In this document: in pieces, positions 54,436-64,000 of the stretch
How the letters are laid out: every line of letters starts with the position of its first letter
Numbering within the stretch: the first letter of the stretch is position 1
From: Pseudeuparius sepicola
Lineage: Eukaryota > Arthropoda > Insecta > Coleoptera > Anthribidae
Reading direction: 5' to 3'
DNA: 64,000 nucleotides
Assembly: GCA_963920635.1 (NCBI GenBank)
Contig: OY987298.1
Location: 146,170,257-146,234,256, forward strand
Notes under the pieces: generated by a model
The model's input: only the letters and a program-made list of their open reading frames with translations
Database searches by the model: none
Told to the model about the DNA's origin: nothing
Made by a program: the position numbers and the translations under genes

Positions 54436-56470
54436 CATGCGGCCGGCTCTCATACTATTTGCAGACACGGTTGAGTTCATAACTACCTCAGAGAAATAAC
54501 CGAGGATAGAGGGAGTAAGAACAAAAAGTAAACAGAGCCAACATATTTTTGAGTGATGCCACGTACTACATTGTTTACGGCATTTCATTTCAAAATAGAA
54601 GGGTTTAATAATGGGATTAAATGAAGGCACACCTCCCATAACGCTAAATTAACAAATGTAGGTAAATAACTATTATTGATGCATGACTATCAATATACTA
54701 AAATGCGTTGACAAATTTTTGTATGCAACTCGTACATAAAGTGTCTCCCGATTTTCAGCGTTACCGTTCAAAAGTTTTCAAGGATCAAAGCCAACGCCCA
54801 CGATTATAACGTTGTATTTTAAGTTGTAGGATATTAATTACCAATTTTTAGTTGTAGATTTTTCTAGACGCACCCTTCTTTGCCTAAGGTCGTTCCTTGT
54901 GTGCACAAGCTCGACGTCGGTCGTTGCGTAAATTCAACTAATTTCACTTGGTTCGGTGCATACCGTTAAGTTCCAAGTTCCTTATTTATACAGGATGGGC
55001 CAGGAAAAAAAAGAAATTTTCATTTTCTCTTGTACTGTCCTTATTTTTCACGACGCTATTTGTATGGTTGTTTCGCATCTAGTATTCTCTGGCCCACCCA
55101 ATATTTTGAAATTCAAAATAGGGCTCGAGTACGGCGGAACGGGTTCTTCGAGCCAGTCATAGGCAATTTTCTTAGTTTGGGTGTCATGGGAATCGTTAGG
55201 CAACGCCTGGTTGGCTGTACACCGAATGTATAGAGTTTCCGAAGACTAAAAAACGCGCACGTAACATACGTATTTAGCTGGGAAGCCTTTTAAGTATTAT
55301 TATAGATGGATTGAATTGCAGGAAAATTAGAACACGGAACACTGCAATGAAAACAGTACATCAAATTTCATACTAGTCCGGTTAAATAATATAGTCACCA
55401 CGACGTTCTGCGAAATAAGGTGGTTGGTCTATAGGCCACAAAATATCACGCGCGTCTGATAACAGGGATGTACTCGATCGCAAGTGTATTTATGCGGTTT
55501 TATCTTGTCGTTTTCACATGCTTATATGACATTTAGATACTGGCACAAATAATGTTATCGATGTTTTGAACTGTTTTAATGAAGCCAATAATTTTTTTCC
55601 GAAATATTTTGACGTAAACAATTGTAAAAGTAAAATTAAATAAAGGTTGTGCCTGGGTGTGGCTCTGACGAATATTTCAACACCACGTGCTCTTGGTTAC
55701 AACAGGAGTCAGAGTTATTTGATTTTGATATAAAACTAAACTGTTCTAACAAGCTTTCGAAAATAAATATCAATAAGTTACAGGATGGGATGTCGTCGTT
55801 TATTTAATTTTTTTTGTTTCTTTTGGAATCTCAGACAAGGAAAGAGAGAGGACGCTTAACAGCGCTCACGGCCGTGTTACCGACTGCCACATCTCACGAC
55901 AGGCCAGTAGCATGAAACGCGTTCTTAGCCAATATCACAAAAATAAAGCTATTATCAAGTGCTGAAATATAAAAAAATATATAAATATAAAAAAAATCAA
56001 AATAAAATAAATCGACGCACGCCCACGGAAACCAGCCTATATTTTATGAAACTATCATAATTAATTAAGGAATTTTCAATAAAAACGATGTTAAAAAATA
56101 ATTATATTGGTCCTATTTGCAAACAAAACAATGCACTTTATCATACTAAAAGGTAGAAGTAATTTCAAGAAGTTATATTGAGAAAAAGTAAAGTTTTAGG
56201 GCATCTTTCAAAGGTAGCTTGTTAAATATTTACCTGTGAAACAAAATCCCGGGTTCTTGCTTTTCAATTCTGCTTTTGCACCCAAACGCTGAACAATTCA
56301 CCATCGTAAGGGTATATTTTCCCCTCAATCACTGTTACTTTTAATTCACAAATTCACGAAATTAACTCGCAATGTACTCGCTTTGTCTGCCACATATAAA
56401 ATGGCAAACAAAATCTATACACGGCAGGGTAGACCAGCACGGTGTCCTCTCCCTTTCCTTGTCTAAGTTT
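54436..56470. other. Gene-free 2-kb stretch
   Basis: No protein domain is seen. TATCTCAGAGAAATAACC-type sequence at 54481-54512 recurs at 58085-58116. GACAAGGAAAGAGAGAGGAC (55835) faces GTCCTCTCCCTTTCCTTGTC (56441), an inverted pair about 0.6 kb apart that may bound an element. The remainder is A/T-rich. Confidence 0.4.
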
Positions 56471-56735
56471 AGAAGTTTAGTATAGGGTGAGAAAAAAATG
56501 TTTCAAAGTGGCGCTCCCTGCGACATATTATGGAGAAATTGACAGCTTATTTTTCATCTCCAAAAACACAGCAGTGCCAAATTTCACTTCAGCAGCTTGA
56601 TTATTTTGGGATATATTGCCATAATTCAATTTAAAAAAAAATGAACTACGCCCTGTACTTCAGTAACTACTGAGATTAAGCTCTATCGAAATATTTTGGT
56701 CCAAGGATTAACCTCCTGCATTTTCTACACGTATG
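56471..56735. repeat. Relative of the 11.1-kb inverted repeat
   Basis: ATCTCCAAAAACACAGCAGT, GCCAAATTTCACTTCAGCAG and CTTGATTATTTTGGG, then CGCCCTGTACTTCAG, match the loop and right arm of 11110-11257. Confidence 0.6.
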
Positions 56736-57376
56736 TACAGACTGAGTCATTTTCGATGGTTTTATGGGGTATCTCCGTTATTTGTATAGATAGAAAAAAA
56801 CAAGGTAGGTGTTCATGAGTTAATTTTTTGAGATATTTACGATCCTCAAAACAGATCTCTGATATCTCCAATACTTTAGGAGACACAGGGCGTTTTTAAA
56901 ATTTTTGCAATTATCATAGCTCATTTGTTTTTAAACCTATATATTTCGTTGAAAACGCTTTATACGCACTTTTTTACGTAGAATCCATTGGAGTAAACAG
57001 TTTTTCTATAAAATAGTTATTTATGTACCAAGGCACTGAAGTTGAATTATTAAGTTGAACTTCAGTGCCTTGGTAGGTAAAATAACTATTTTTTAGAAAA
57101 ACTGTTTACTCCAATGGATTCTACGTAAGAAAGTGCGTATAAAGCGTTTTCAACGAAATATATAGGTTTAAAAACAAATGAGCTATGATAACTGTAAAAA
57201 ATAGCAAAAATTTCAAAAACGCCCTGTATCTCCTAAAGTATTGGAGATATCAGAGATCTGTTTTGAGCATCGTAAATATCTCAAAAAATTAACTCATGAA
57301 CACCTACCTTGTTTGTTTCTATCTATACAAATAATGCAGATACCCCATAAAACCATCGAAAATGACTCAGTCTGTA
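56736..57376. mobile_element. Near-perfect palindrome with a hairpin-unit arm at its centre
   Basis: TACAGACTGAGTCATTTTCG at the left and CGAAAATGACTCAGTCTGTA at the right are exact inverses. Arms of about 310 bp pair through AACAGATCTCTGATATCTCC and TTTACTCCAATGGATTC down to a centre near 57046. There the arms read GTACCAAGGCACTGAAGTTG, the arm sequence of the hairpin units at 32.8 and 58.6 kb. Confidence 0.85.
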
Positions 57377-57770
57377 CTTAGGAAACAATGTTGACCAAAT
57401 CTCTGGAGTAAATATCATACTTTGAAACCTTAAACTTTTCTTTCAAAAAACCTGGATTTGCATTTTGAAAATGGTAGGAAGCGGTTTTTGAAGAAGGCCT
57501 TCCAAACAAAAAAAGTTCAGGCGATTATCTCCAAAAGTAAAGATTCTATGGATTTATATATTTTTAAAAGTAGACACCCGACCAAAAATTGAAAAATATA
57601 CAGGGTGATCCCCAAAAGAACAAATTTCATAAATTTGTTTATCAACTTTGCTATGTTCTTTGTTTTTTTCAAGTCCCACAACTTTCATTTGAAATTTTTT
57701 TTTCTCAGTCGACAAATAAAGGCTGTATAGGCACTAAATATACGGGATTTGTATCGAACCTATTTTCAAA
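57377..57770. other. Fragments of palindrome arms
   Basis: 57460-57570 repeats words of the 20.9-kb family (CTGGATTTGCATTTTGAAAA, CTTCCAAACAAAAAAAGTTC). TACAGGGTGATCCCCAAAAG at 57600 starts another arm without a partner. Confidence 0.45.
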
Positions 57771-58012
57771 AGTCGCCCATTCGAACTACCGAGCCGATCC
57801 AAAACCTTTTATCCGCAAACAATCGTACACTTTCCAAACTCGCCTTTCCAACGCTGCCGGCGATCCGGGGCGCGCCTTTTGTTCTGGAAGCCTGTCAATA
57901 TGCGGCGCGGAAAGGGCGGTATGGATCGGCCGTGCCGCCCGAGACCCATTTGACTGTATAACTAAGCGCCAGTGGCGTGCGCGGCCGCATTTCGAGAATA
58001 TTCCACCCTAAA
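57771..58012. other. CpG-rich unique island
   Basis: It contains CGATCCGGGGCGCGCCTTTT, ATGCGGCGCGGAAAGGGCGG and GCCAGTGGCGTGCGCGGCCG. Frames on the plus strand are open but without known motifs. It is a candidate conserved non-coding block or relic exon. Confidence 0.4.
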
Positions 58013-58553
58013 AAAAAGAATTTTTCCAAGACTATTAGAAATACACTCTGTATATTACCCGTTAGGAGCCAAATGTGTGTGGTTATCTCAGAGAAATAAC
58101 CAAGGATAGAGGGACAACCAACATCTTATGCAAATTTAACATTATTTACATTAGGCCCGTGTGTACAACGTTTACCTGTGAGAGGTTATATCCTGAGAAA
58201 TATCAATTTGGCCACACACCACATACCCTCTTCGTCCCATTGTATACAATATCAGTCACTATATCCTAAATACTAATAAATAGCCTATAAGTTAACAGAA
58301 AAACAATTGGAAACACGAAAAATGCATACCTACTTAAACAATCGGAAAACTTGACTTGCTGGGCATACACAAAACAAATACCTCCGAGTAACGAACGCGG
58401 CGCCCGCGGCAGCAACGGCGGCGTTGCCATGTTGGGCGATTTGAGGTATCTGTGACGATTTTATTAAAGTGATAATTAGCTACTATAATTACAGCGCAAT
58501 TTAATTTTAGTTTAAAATTGTTACATAAAAGAAATTGATAACTAGGTAGGTAT
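58013..58553. other. Gene-free stretch
   Basis: It contains the second copy of the TATCTCAGAGAAATAACCAA repeat and a short CpG patch (GGCGCCCGCGGCAGCAACGG) at 58400. No coding is seen. Confidence 0.35.
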
Positions 58554-58885
58554 GTACCAAGGCACTGAAGTCCAACTTTTTATGACTCATGTGAAATTTA
58601 GTTGCCGAGGCCTCTGGCCGAGGCAAATAAACCACATGAGTCATAAAAAGAACTTCAGTGCCGAGGTACCTATTAAATTTTTTTTGAAATCTACCAATCT
58701 ATTGATATTCAAACCTACTAAAATATTTATACTGAAAGATTGCGCTGCTATAGGTAACAATTTCGAAATGTGTACGAACAGTTAAATGGGCCTTTTGTGG
58801 CCGGGTTTTGAATATTTGGTCACTTTTGACGGGCGATTTCTCCGCGTCTGACGTTTGATGTTTACATCTCGCCAAAGCCTACTAG
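58554..58885. repeat. Third copy of the hairpin-bearing unit
   Basis: It carries the hairpin GTACCAAGGCACTGAAG ... CTTCAGTGCCGAGGTAC with ATGACTCATGTG inside. It then jumps, relative to 32240-33365, straight to TATTGATATTCAAACCTACT and ends after TTTGACGGGCGATTTCTCCG and CATCTCGCCAA. It lacks the roughly 100-bp GGGATCACCCGTCC segment and the second hairpin. Confidence 0.8.
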
Positions 58886-59745
58886 TATAAGCAATGGAAG
58901 TATCAAATAATTATCTTGGTGGATCGATTATCGAAATGGAAATACACACCGTTGTTTTGAACGGACAAAATCGTGAATAAATTTACAAAGACAAATTGTT
59001 CCTATTTACATTAATATCACATTATTTGAATAAAATATGAATATACCCACCCACGTAGTTTACTGAGACAAATAAATTATTGATTTCAGTTTTGTATAAA
59101 AACGTTTCACGTAAGGTTAGGCCGAATAATGAGACAAGACAGCGTGGACACGAGCCACGTTGCCTCGATCCTTAAAAGTACTAGGTTTTGAGTGATCCTA
59201 AACAAGAATCTGTAGTGGGGCATGATTAGAACCCAATGCACATTTTGAATACCTTACCTAACAAAAGAAAGTGAGATAAGTCTCTGGTCACTCTGGGGAC
59301 ACACTGTATAGATTTGTTTGTTATAAATTGGCAAAAGAGGCGTCTGTTTTAAGAGGGACCATTATTTAGCAGAGACCCTGTATATCCTCTCCACAAGTAT
59401 TATTATAAAACTTACTTCCAGATTTTATAATGACTATTAATTACATCCATTATTCTCCTCTAGGGAACAAAGAAATTTCAGCCAATTTGCGAGGTTATAT
59501 TAGTGTTTGTTTGTTAAATAGCCTCTGTAATGAATGATCCTTATTTAATAATACTCTTTTTTGTTAAGTTTAATTATGTAGAAATAAATTGTTTTGCTGC
59601 AATATTTTTTTATTATCTACCTTCTTGCTCAATAATAATAATACATATTCATAAAATTTTACACAAAAGCCTTTCTAATAGGAAAATTAATTCGTTAACT
59701 TGTAGTTAATTTTTGTTTTGTTAAACTGACAGATTCCATAAAAAT
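58886..59745. other. Gene-free stretch
   Basis: A/T-rich. A terminal fragment GGGGACACACTGTA at 59295 is an orphan palindrome end. GTTGCCTCGATCCTTAAAAG at 59160 recurs in related form near 37780. Confidence 0.35.
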
Positions 59746-59749
59746 TTAA

Positions 59750-59942
59750 GGTAGCATTTTCATGCATCACGTTGAATACTACCCAAGTGTGTTTTTGGTG
59801 TTTGTTTTTGCAATTATAAGGTTTTCGAAAAATAGGCAATATGATGTTGTGTTTGGGGTGCAATTGGTTTTTGGAAAACCTAATAATAATTTTAAAAATA
59901 GACTTCAAACAGACAGACTTAGGTATGTGAGAAAATGCTACT
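59750..59942. mobile_element. TTAA-flanked MITE, 193 bp
   Basis: GGTAGCATTTTC and its inverse GAAAATGCTACT are flanked by TTAA (59746-59749 and 59943-59946). The inner sequence ACTACCCAAGTGTGTTTTTG relates it to 50203-50600. Confidence 0.7.
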
Positions 59943-59949
59943 TTAAGAG

Positions 59950-60140
59950 CGGGGTTGCCGTCAGCGAAAGTGACGTTAGATTTCGTATTTTTTTTAAGTT
60001 GTATAGCATAAAATCTAATAACATTTTACCTGACAAAAATTTAGTACAAACTTCTCTCTCTTCATTTTAATCATAAGATCTTAAAAGCATATGCACTGGA
60101 ATTATTATTTTTCCCAAGGTTTTCATAACCTATAAAATAA
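59950..60140. repeat. Single-arm copy of the intron-3 MITE
   Basis: GGGGTTGCCGTCAGCGAAAG to TTTTCATAACCTATAAAATA matches the left arm and loop of 39866-40195. The second arm is absent. Its own GGGGTTGCCG start suggests the full family end. Confidence 0.75.
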
Positions 60141-60164
60141 AACAGTGTTCTCTGCCAGAAGCAC

Positions 60165-60560
60165 AGCTTACCCTAACGTATGGTTATGGTAAGCTGTGCC
60201 AGAAGTATGAGTTGGCTACGGCTAGTGAAAACAAAAGCCGGCCGTCCATTCCGAAATGACGAGCGCCAGAAAGAGGCAAGTGGGCCGTAGTTCGTGCGTG
60301 AACCGTAGGAAGTGTTTATCAGTTCAGTGACCCCCACTCTCTCTCCTCTCTTGCATGTCCCTTCTTCCGCCGTCGCTTGGGGGTGCCCTGGCCAGATTTG
60401 ATACGCCCGGACGTGACAAATGACAGTCGGATTACGTCCGTGCGCAGGCATAATCCGAGGCGACGTTGCCAAACGTTCATATGGCGTATGACCCAACAAC
60501 AGCACATATCAATATACTTAAAGTGGCTGTCGTTTTATTTTAATCCCCACTTTCGATTTG
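60165..60560. other. Small hairpin and CpG-rich island
   Basis: AGCTTACCCTAACGTATGG / TTATGGTAAGCT forms a hairpin at 60167-60198. The following 350 bp are CpG-rich and unique (AAAGCCGGCCGTCCATTCCG, CGGACGTGACAAATGACAG). Frames there have no domain. Confidence 0.4.
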
Positions 60561-61489
60561 CATTAGCTACCGCGAGCCATTAGAAGGTCGTAGCTTCGGC
60601 CCTAGAGTCAACTGAAGCCGAACACAATTTGCTTAACCGCAAAGTCAGGTCTTAACTACTTTTTCCAGTTTTGCCTAACGTCTAACAGCTTTGCTTATTG
60701 AATAGGTTCGGCTACGTGTGTATCGGATGCAAATAACATCAATGAATAAATATAAGAAACTGTAGATTTTGTTATAAAGTATAATTTATTCATACATCGT
60801 AAATTTTTTACATTTCGTGTTTCAGGCCGTGTCAAGGAATTACAATTTTAAAGAACACATTCAAATTAATGTAAATCTCATTAAAAAGCAAAGTCAGCGC
60901 TCTGTTTCTTTCTCGGTGGAAATAAAAAATGCATTAAACTGGTACCTATACAGTGCGTGTCCCCATATAAACTTTACTGTATATTATTTTTCTTTTTTGG
61001 TCCAGATTAGAACCAACAGTGTCAGCATAGTAAATAAGTGTAGGTATTTTCAATTAACATAAATTAACATAAAGGCAACGAAGACAAAATAATGGTAATT
61101 GCCTCCCTCCTCCGCACAAGCATTCGTTTGCTTCGGGGGTACTCCTAGTCTGGAGTATTGTGAGGGTGAGAATAATAATAATAATTATTATAATATAAAT
61201 ATAAATAATAATTAAATAATTTTCGATTGGTCCATACATCATCCCCAGAGAATAAAATTAAAGTTTCACATATAAATATGATCTAGATTTACTGTCCTTA
61301 TAATGGTTAGGCAGGTTCAGTAGTCAAAGCGTTGGAGTGCTCTGGAGTACTCTGACTGACAGCGCCATCTATCCCTGAACTTCCCATGCTAACCATTGGT
61401 TGAATAACTTTCGTAAGTAGATTCACCCTGCGGTTAAAAATAATAAAAATAATGTTTAGTATTCACTCTGTAAGTACACTCTGAGAAGT
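60561..61489. repeat. A/T-rich stretch with an AAT microsatellite
   Basis: AATAATAATAATTATTATAA and related words lie at 61170-61225. No gene is seen. CTCTGACTGACAGCGCCATC occurs at about 61358. Confidence 0.4.
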
Positions 61490-61690
61490 TCCTGGGAGGC
61501 AAACAAAATTCTCCGAATGCGCTTAACTCTCTTCGGGCCAGGCCTCCGCTTCTTCCACTTTCAGATGTAAATTCGGGAATTTACATGGCCGCCCGGCGGG
61601 CAATTTTTTTTCATTTATTTTCGAATTTATTTACATATCGTTAAGGCTCTATCGCCGGTTCGGAGGGCCGAATCATAGTATATTGGATGC
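61490..61690. other. GC-rich unique island
   Basis: AACTCTCTTCGGGCCAGGCC, ATTCGGGAATTTACATGGCC and GCCCGGCGGGCAATTTTTTT, with no repeat partner. It looks like the islands at 20.0 and 30.4 kb. Confidence 0.35.
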
Positions 61691-63481
61691 TACTAAAACT
61701 AACTGTACGCACACCGTATACGACGGACGCCAACAACCGTTGAGTGAGGCATAGCGGCGAGACGGCTCACGAGATGATCATTTCGAAGTGCCATCTGTTG
61801 ACCAGTAGCGCAATTACCTAGACAGTGTTTTATTTCGTCGAACACAGATGGCGTCTTCACAAAATACCGATGTGTTTGACCTGGACCAACACTATAATAT
61901 ATTAAAGACCTGTGCATAGCGCTGTTTCAAGCGATCGCCACTGGCGCCGCACGACGACACAAATTTCCACGGTGGTTTAATGTTAAAACACCATTGTTGT
62001 AGAATCTTTTTTAAAATAAAAACATGCAAATGTGTCTGTTACACCGAATTTAATATCCAAAATAAAATATTTGTTTGTTATGTCCCTCTAATTTGACAAG
62101 TTAACATGGCATATTTCCATACATTTTCGTAAGAAAAGCGAATCTAAAAAGCAAGCAAGAGTATTTGGTACCTTTTGGTTTGAAATGAAGTCCATGGCTA
62201 GTTGTAGTGTAAGTAAGCATAAAACGCATTAGATTTTTCAGTTTCTTCTTTATATGGAGGACTATTGGTTCGCTTTGGAGCTGTAAACAAAATTTTCTAT
62301 TTTCATTCTTGCATATGTTACAAAATTCTTCCAAAATAATATCTAGAATTTTCGGTTCTTCAGCTGGTTGATCAGATCATCCCATAATTCCAAAATAGTG
62401 TTTATTCTTCTGCAATTCACCTAATGGTCTGTGTAGTGTGCATACCATTTTCTTCATGTGCATGGAAATTTCATGGTATCACAAACAAATCTACACCCGT
62501 AAAAGCCGTGTTAATAGGATAAAACTGCTAAATTCTGGACGCAAAGACAATTCGTTACCGTACAAGGGCAAATCGTAATAAAGCTGGATATTTAAAATTT
62601 GGAACATTTCAAACGTCAGTAAGCGGCATACCAATAACCACAGAATACCCCCCTATAACCTATAATAAGTCGCCATTTTTTTTCGTCGAGTGGCGCCACT
62701 TCAGTCCGAAAACAACAATGAAGTATGACGTCATGCTCGGGTCTTTAATATAGTGTCGGTCCAGGTTTGACAGACCAATGCTAAATTTTCGGACGTCTTA
62801 ATTTTCTAGCCATAGCAACACGTGGTTGGGTATCCGCCACCCTTAACCACGTGTTAATCGTGGAAATAGGTCCTTAATGTGCCATTCGTATTCCGGTTTT
62901 GTCCCTATACCCCGATTACTGTAAGAAGTCCCGATTTTGTCAGATGACATTCTCCACAAAATCCCTAGGAATTTTGTGTTAACCATGGGTATAACTTTGG
63001 TATATGTGTCTCAACTAGTTAATGACGTCACTCATTGATTTAAGATGTGAAAAGATACCCAAGTGATACGAAAAAAGAAGATAATAAAATAAAAACCCTA
63101 TTGCAATCGCGATTATACGGCTACAAATAAAAATAACTATGACTACAACTCATTTTAATAATAATTTCAAACGTCATGAAAACACTTTCATTTTGGTATT
63201 TTGGTATAATCGTCTACTTGCGATAGCGTCTATGGTGCGTACTCAGGCAAATTTTATTTCGGTGTTGTGAAAGTGACAGTGAAGGTTTTCCGGATCGTTC
63301 AAAAGGGTTCAAACATTGGGCAGTGATAATATTCGCGGGTTTTGTACGTTTCGTGAGTTTTACCGTTATCTATGTTGTTCTTGTTCGTGTTATTAGTAGT
63401 AATTCATTGTGCAAATGGGCTCGTTACTGACCTGCACGTATGAGCCGGTTGCATTTTTTGCTGCATTGATGCCAACTTAGG
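61691..63481. other. Gene-free stretch with one distant inverted pair
   Basis: GACCTGGACCAACACTATAA then TATTAAAGACC (61878-61910) is the inverse of GGTCTTTAATATAGTGTCGG and TCCAGGT at 62740-62766, so 0.9 kb may be bounded as an element. No coding frame is recognised. A GTGAAAGTGACAGTGAAGG leader-like patch lies at 63266-63285. Confidence 0.4.
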
Positions 63482-63642
63482 ATGGCGAAATTACCAATTG
63501 ACAGTCCCAGTAAGGACTTCTTAAAATAATTTTACTATACCCACTAATGAAATGCCCTTTTCCTTCTTTTGCAGGTGAGTGTCTCTGTTGCCGCTCCGTG
63601 CGACAGGTCCTGAGAGCCAAGGGGTTCGTAGAGGTAGACTAA
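63482..63642 (+). CDS. Possible two-exon micro-ORF, unrecognised
   Basis: ATG at 63482 opens MAKLPIDSPS. A donor CCCA|GTAAGG at 63510 and an acceptor CTTCTTTTGCAG ending 63574 join it in phase to ECLCCRSVRQVLRAKGFVEV and a TAA at 63640-63642. The result is a 31-codon peptide with a CLCC cluster. The Cys-rich pattern faintly recalls P2X7-C-terminal-like domains of transposon proteins, but it is too short to assign. The phase agreement could be chance. Confidence 0.25.
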
Positions 63643-64000
63643 GTTAAGTTTTAAGATATGTCGAGTCACCCCGAAGAATTTTTTTTTCCTGTTATGTATT
63701 TTTTTTTCTTTTATTACTTTATTTTAAAATTTTATTACATTGATATATCACAGTAGGGGCACTTAATGCTGAATAAGATTATTACATTTCTCTAGTTTAT
63801 TGAAAAGAGAAGTGAAACTTATTTAATGTTTACAAAACTATTGACGGGAGAATACCAAATTTTAGAAACCCAAAGATTGCACACGTTTTGGTAGGTATCC
63901 TTTGTGGGTCATGTAAAATCTACTATACCTTAGGATTTCAATGAATTCGTTTACATCGCTTTTTTTACATTCTAAAACGTAGAATATATACCCACTTATC
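63643..64000. other. A/T-rich end of the window
   Basis: Low-information sequence with long T runs; nothing recognised. Confidence 0.35.

Overview
This window looks like repeat-rich nuclear DNA of an arthropod, most likely an insect. I saw no bacterial operons, no convincing tRNA gene, no CRISPR array and no intact host gene. The sequence is AT-rich. It is packed with fragments of typical insect transposons: a P-element/THAP transposase, hAT, mariner-like and PIF/Harbinger elements, a Penelope-like element, a Gypsy-type LTR element, a Jockey/CR1-type reverse transcriptase scrap, and a very large number of palindromic elements whose ends read TACAGGGTG or TACAGTGTGTCC. The order (beetle, bug or other) cannot be fixed from the sequence; a beetle or hemipteran is a guess.

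Layout. 0-5 kb: a 122-bp tandem repeat, a 5S-rRNA-derived scrap, a Penelope tail and a nearly pristine 2.2-kb LTR element on the minus strand (LTRs at 2896-3173 and 4829-5106, TTAT target duplication, tRNA-Leu-type primer site, gag fused to the end of pol by deletion). 5.5-13 kb: two hAT elements with G/C-run ends (5574-7456 and 11935-13063) and several palindromes; the second hAT carries a heat-shock-type promoter ahead of its transposase fragment. 15.5-16.7 kb: 5'-truncated Penelope-like element with a GIY-YIG domain. 17-29 kb: a hAT-type MITE, two large palindromic arrays, a mariner-like transposase pseudogene welded to a palindrome, and a solo LTR whose pre-insertion site survives in a neighbouring repeat copy. 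29.8-37.5 kb: another copy of the 122-bp repeat, a THAP-domain fragment, a duplicated hairpin unit, a third G-run hAT (33702-35002) and a TIR element. 38.9-42.4 kb: the best gene, a four-exon THAP/P-element transposase with all three splice junctions in phase, spoiled by a start-codon slip and two frameshifts. 43.5-54.4 kb: an unrecognised broken ORF and a run of adjoining or nested TIR elements and palindromes, including a Harbinger remnant with TTA duplications. 54-64 kb: mostly low-information sequence with further palindromes and TTAA-flanked MITEs, and a possible two-exon micro-ORF near the end.

Between the repeats lie islands of GC- and CpG-rich, non-repetitive sequence (about 5.2, 11.4, 20.0, 23.5, 30.4, 33.4, 57.8, 60.2 and 61.5 kb). 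Several carry AATTA-type homeodomain cores, so the window could be an intron or intergenic region with conserved regulatory DNA; this is inference.

The genes do not form a pathway. The common theme is mobile DNA at different stages of decay: nesting order, target duplications and empty sites can be read directly, and the elements share design features (G-run hairpins on hATs, long inverted arms able to fold into double-stranded RNA).
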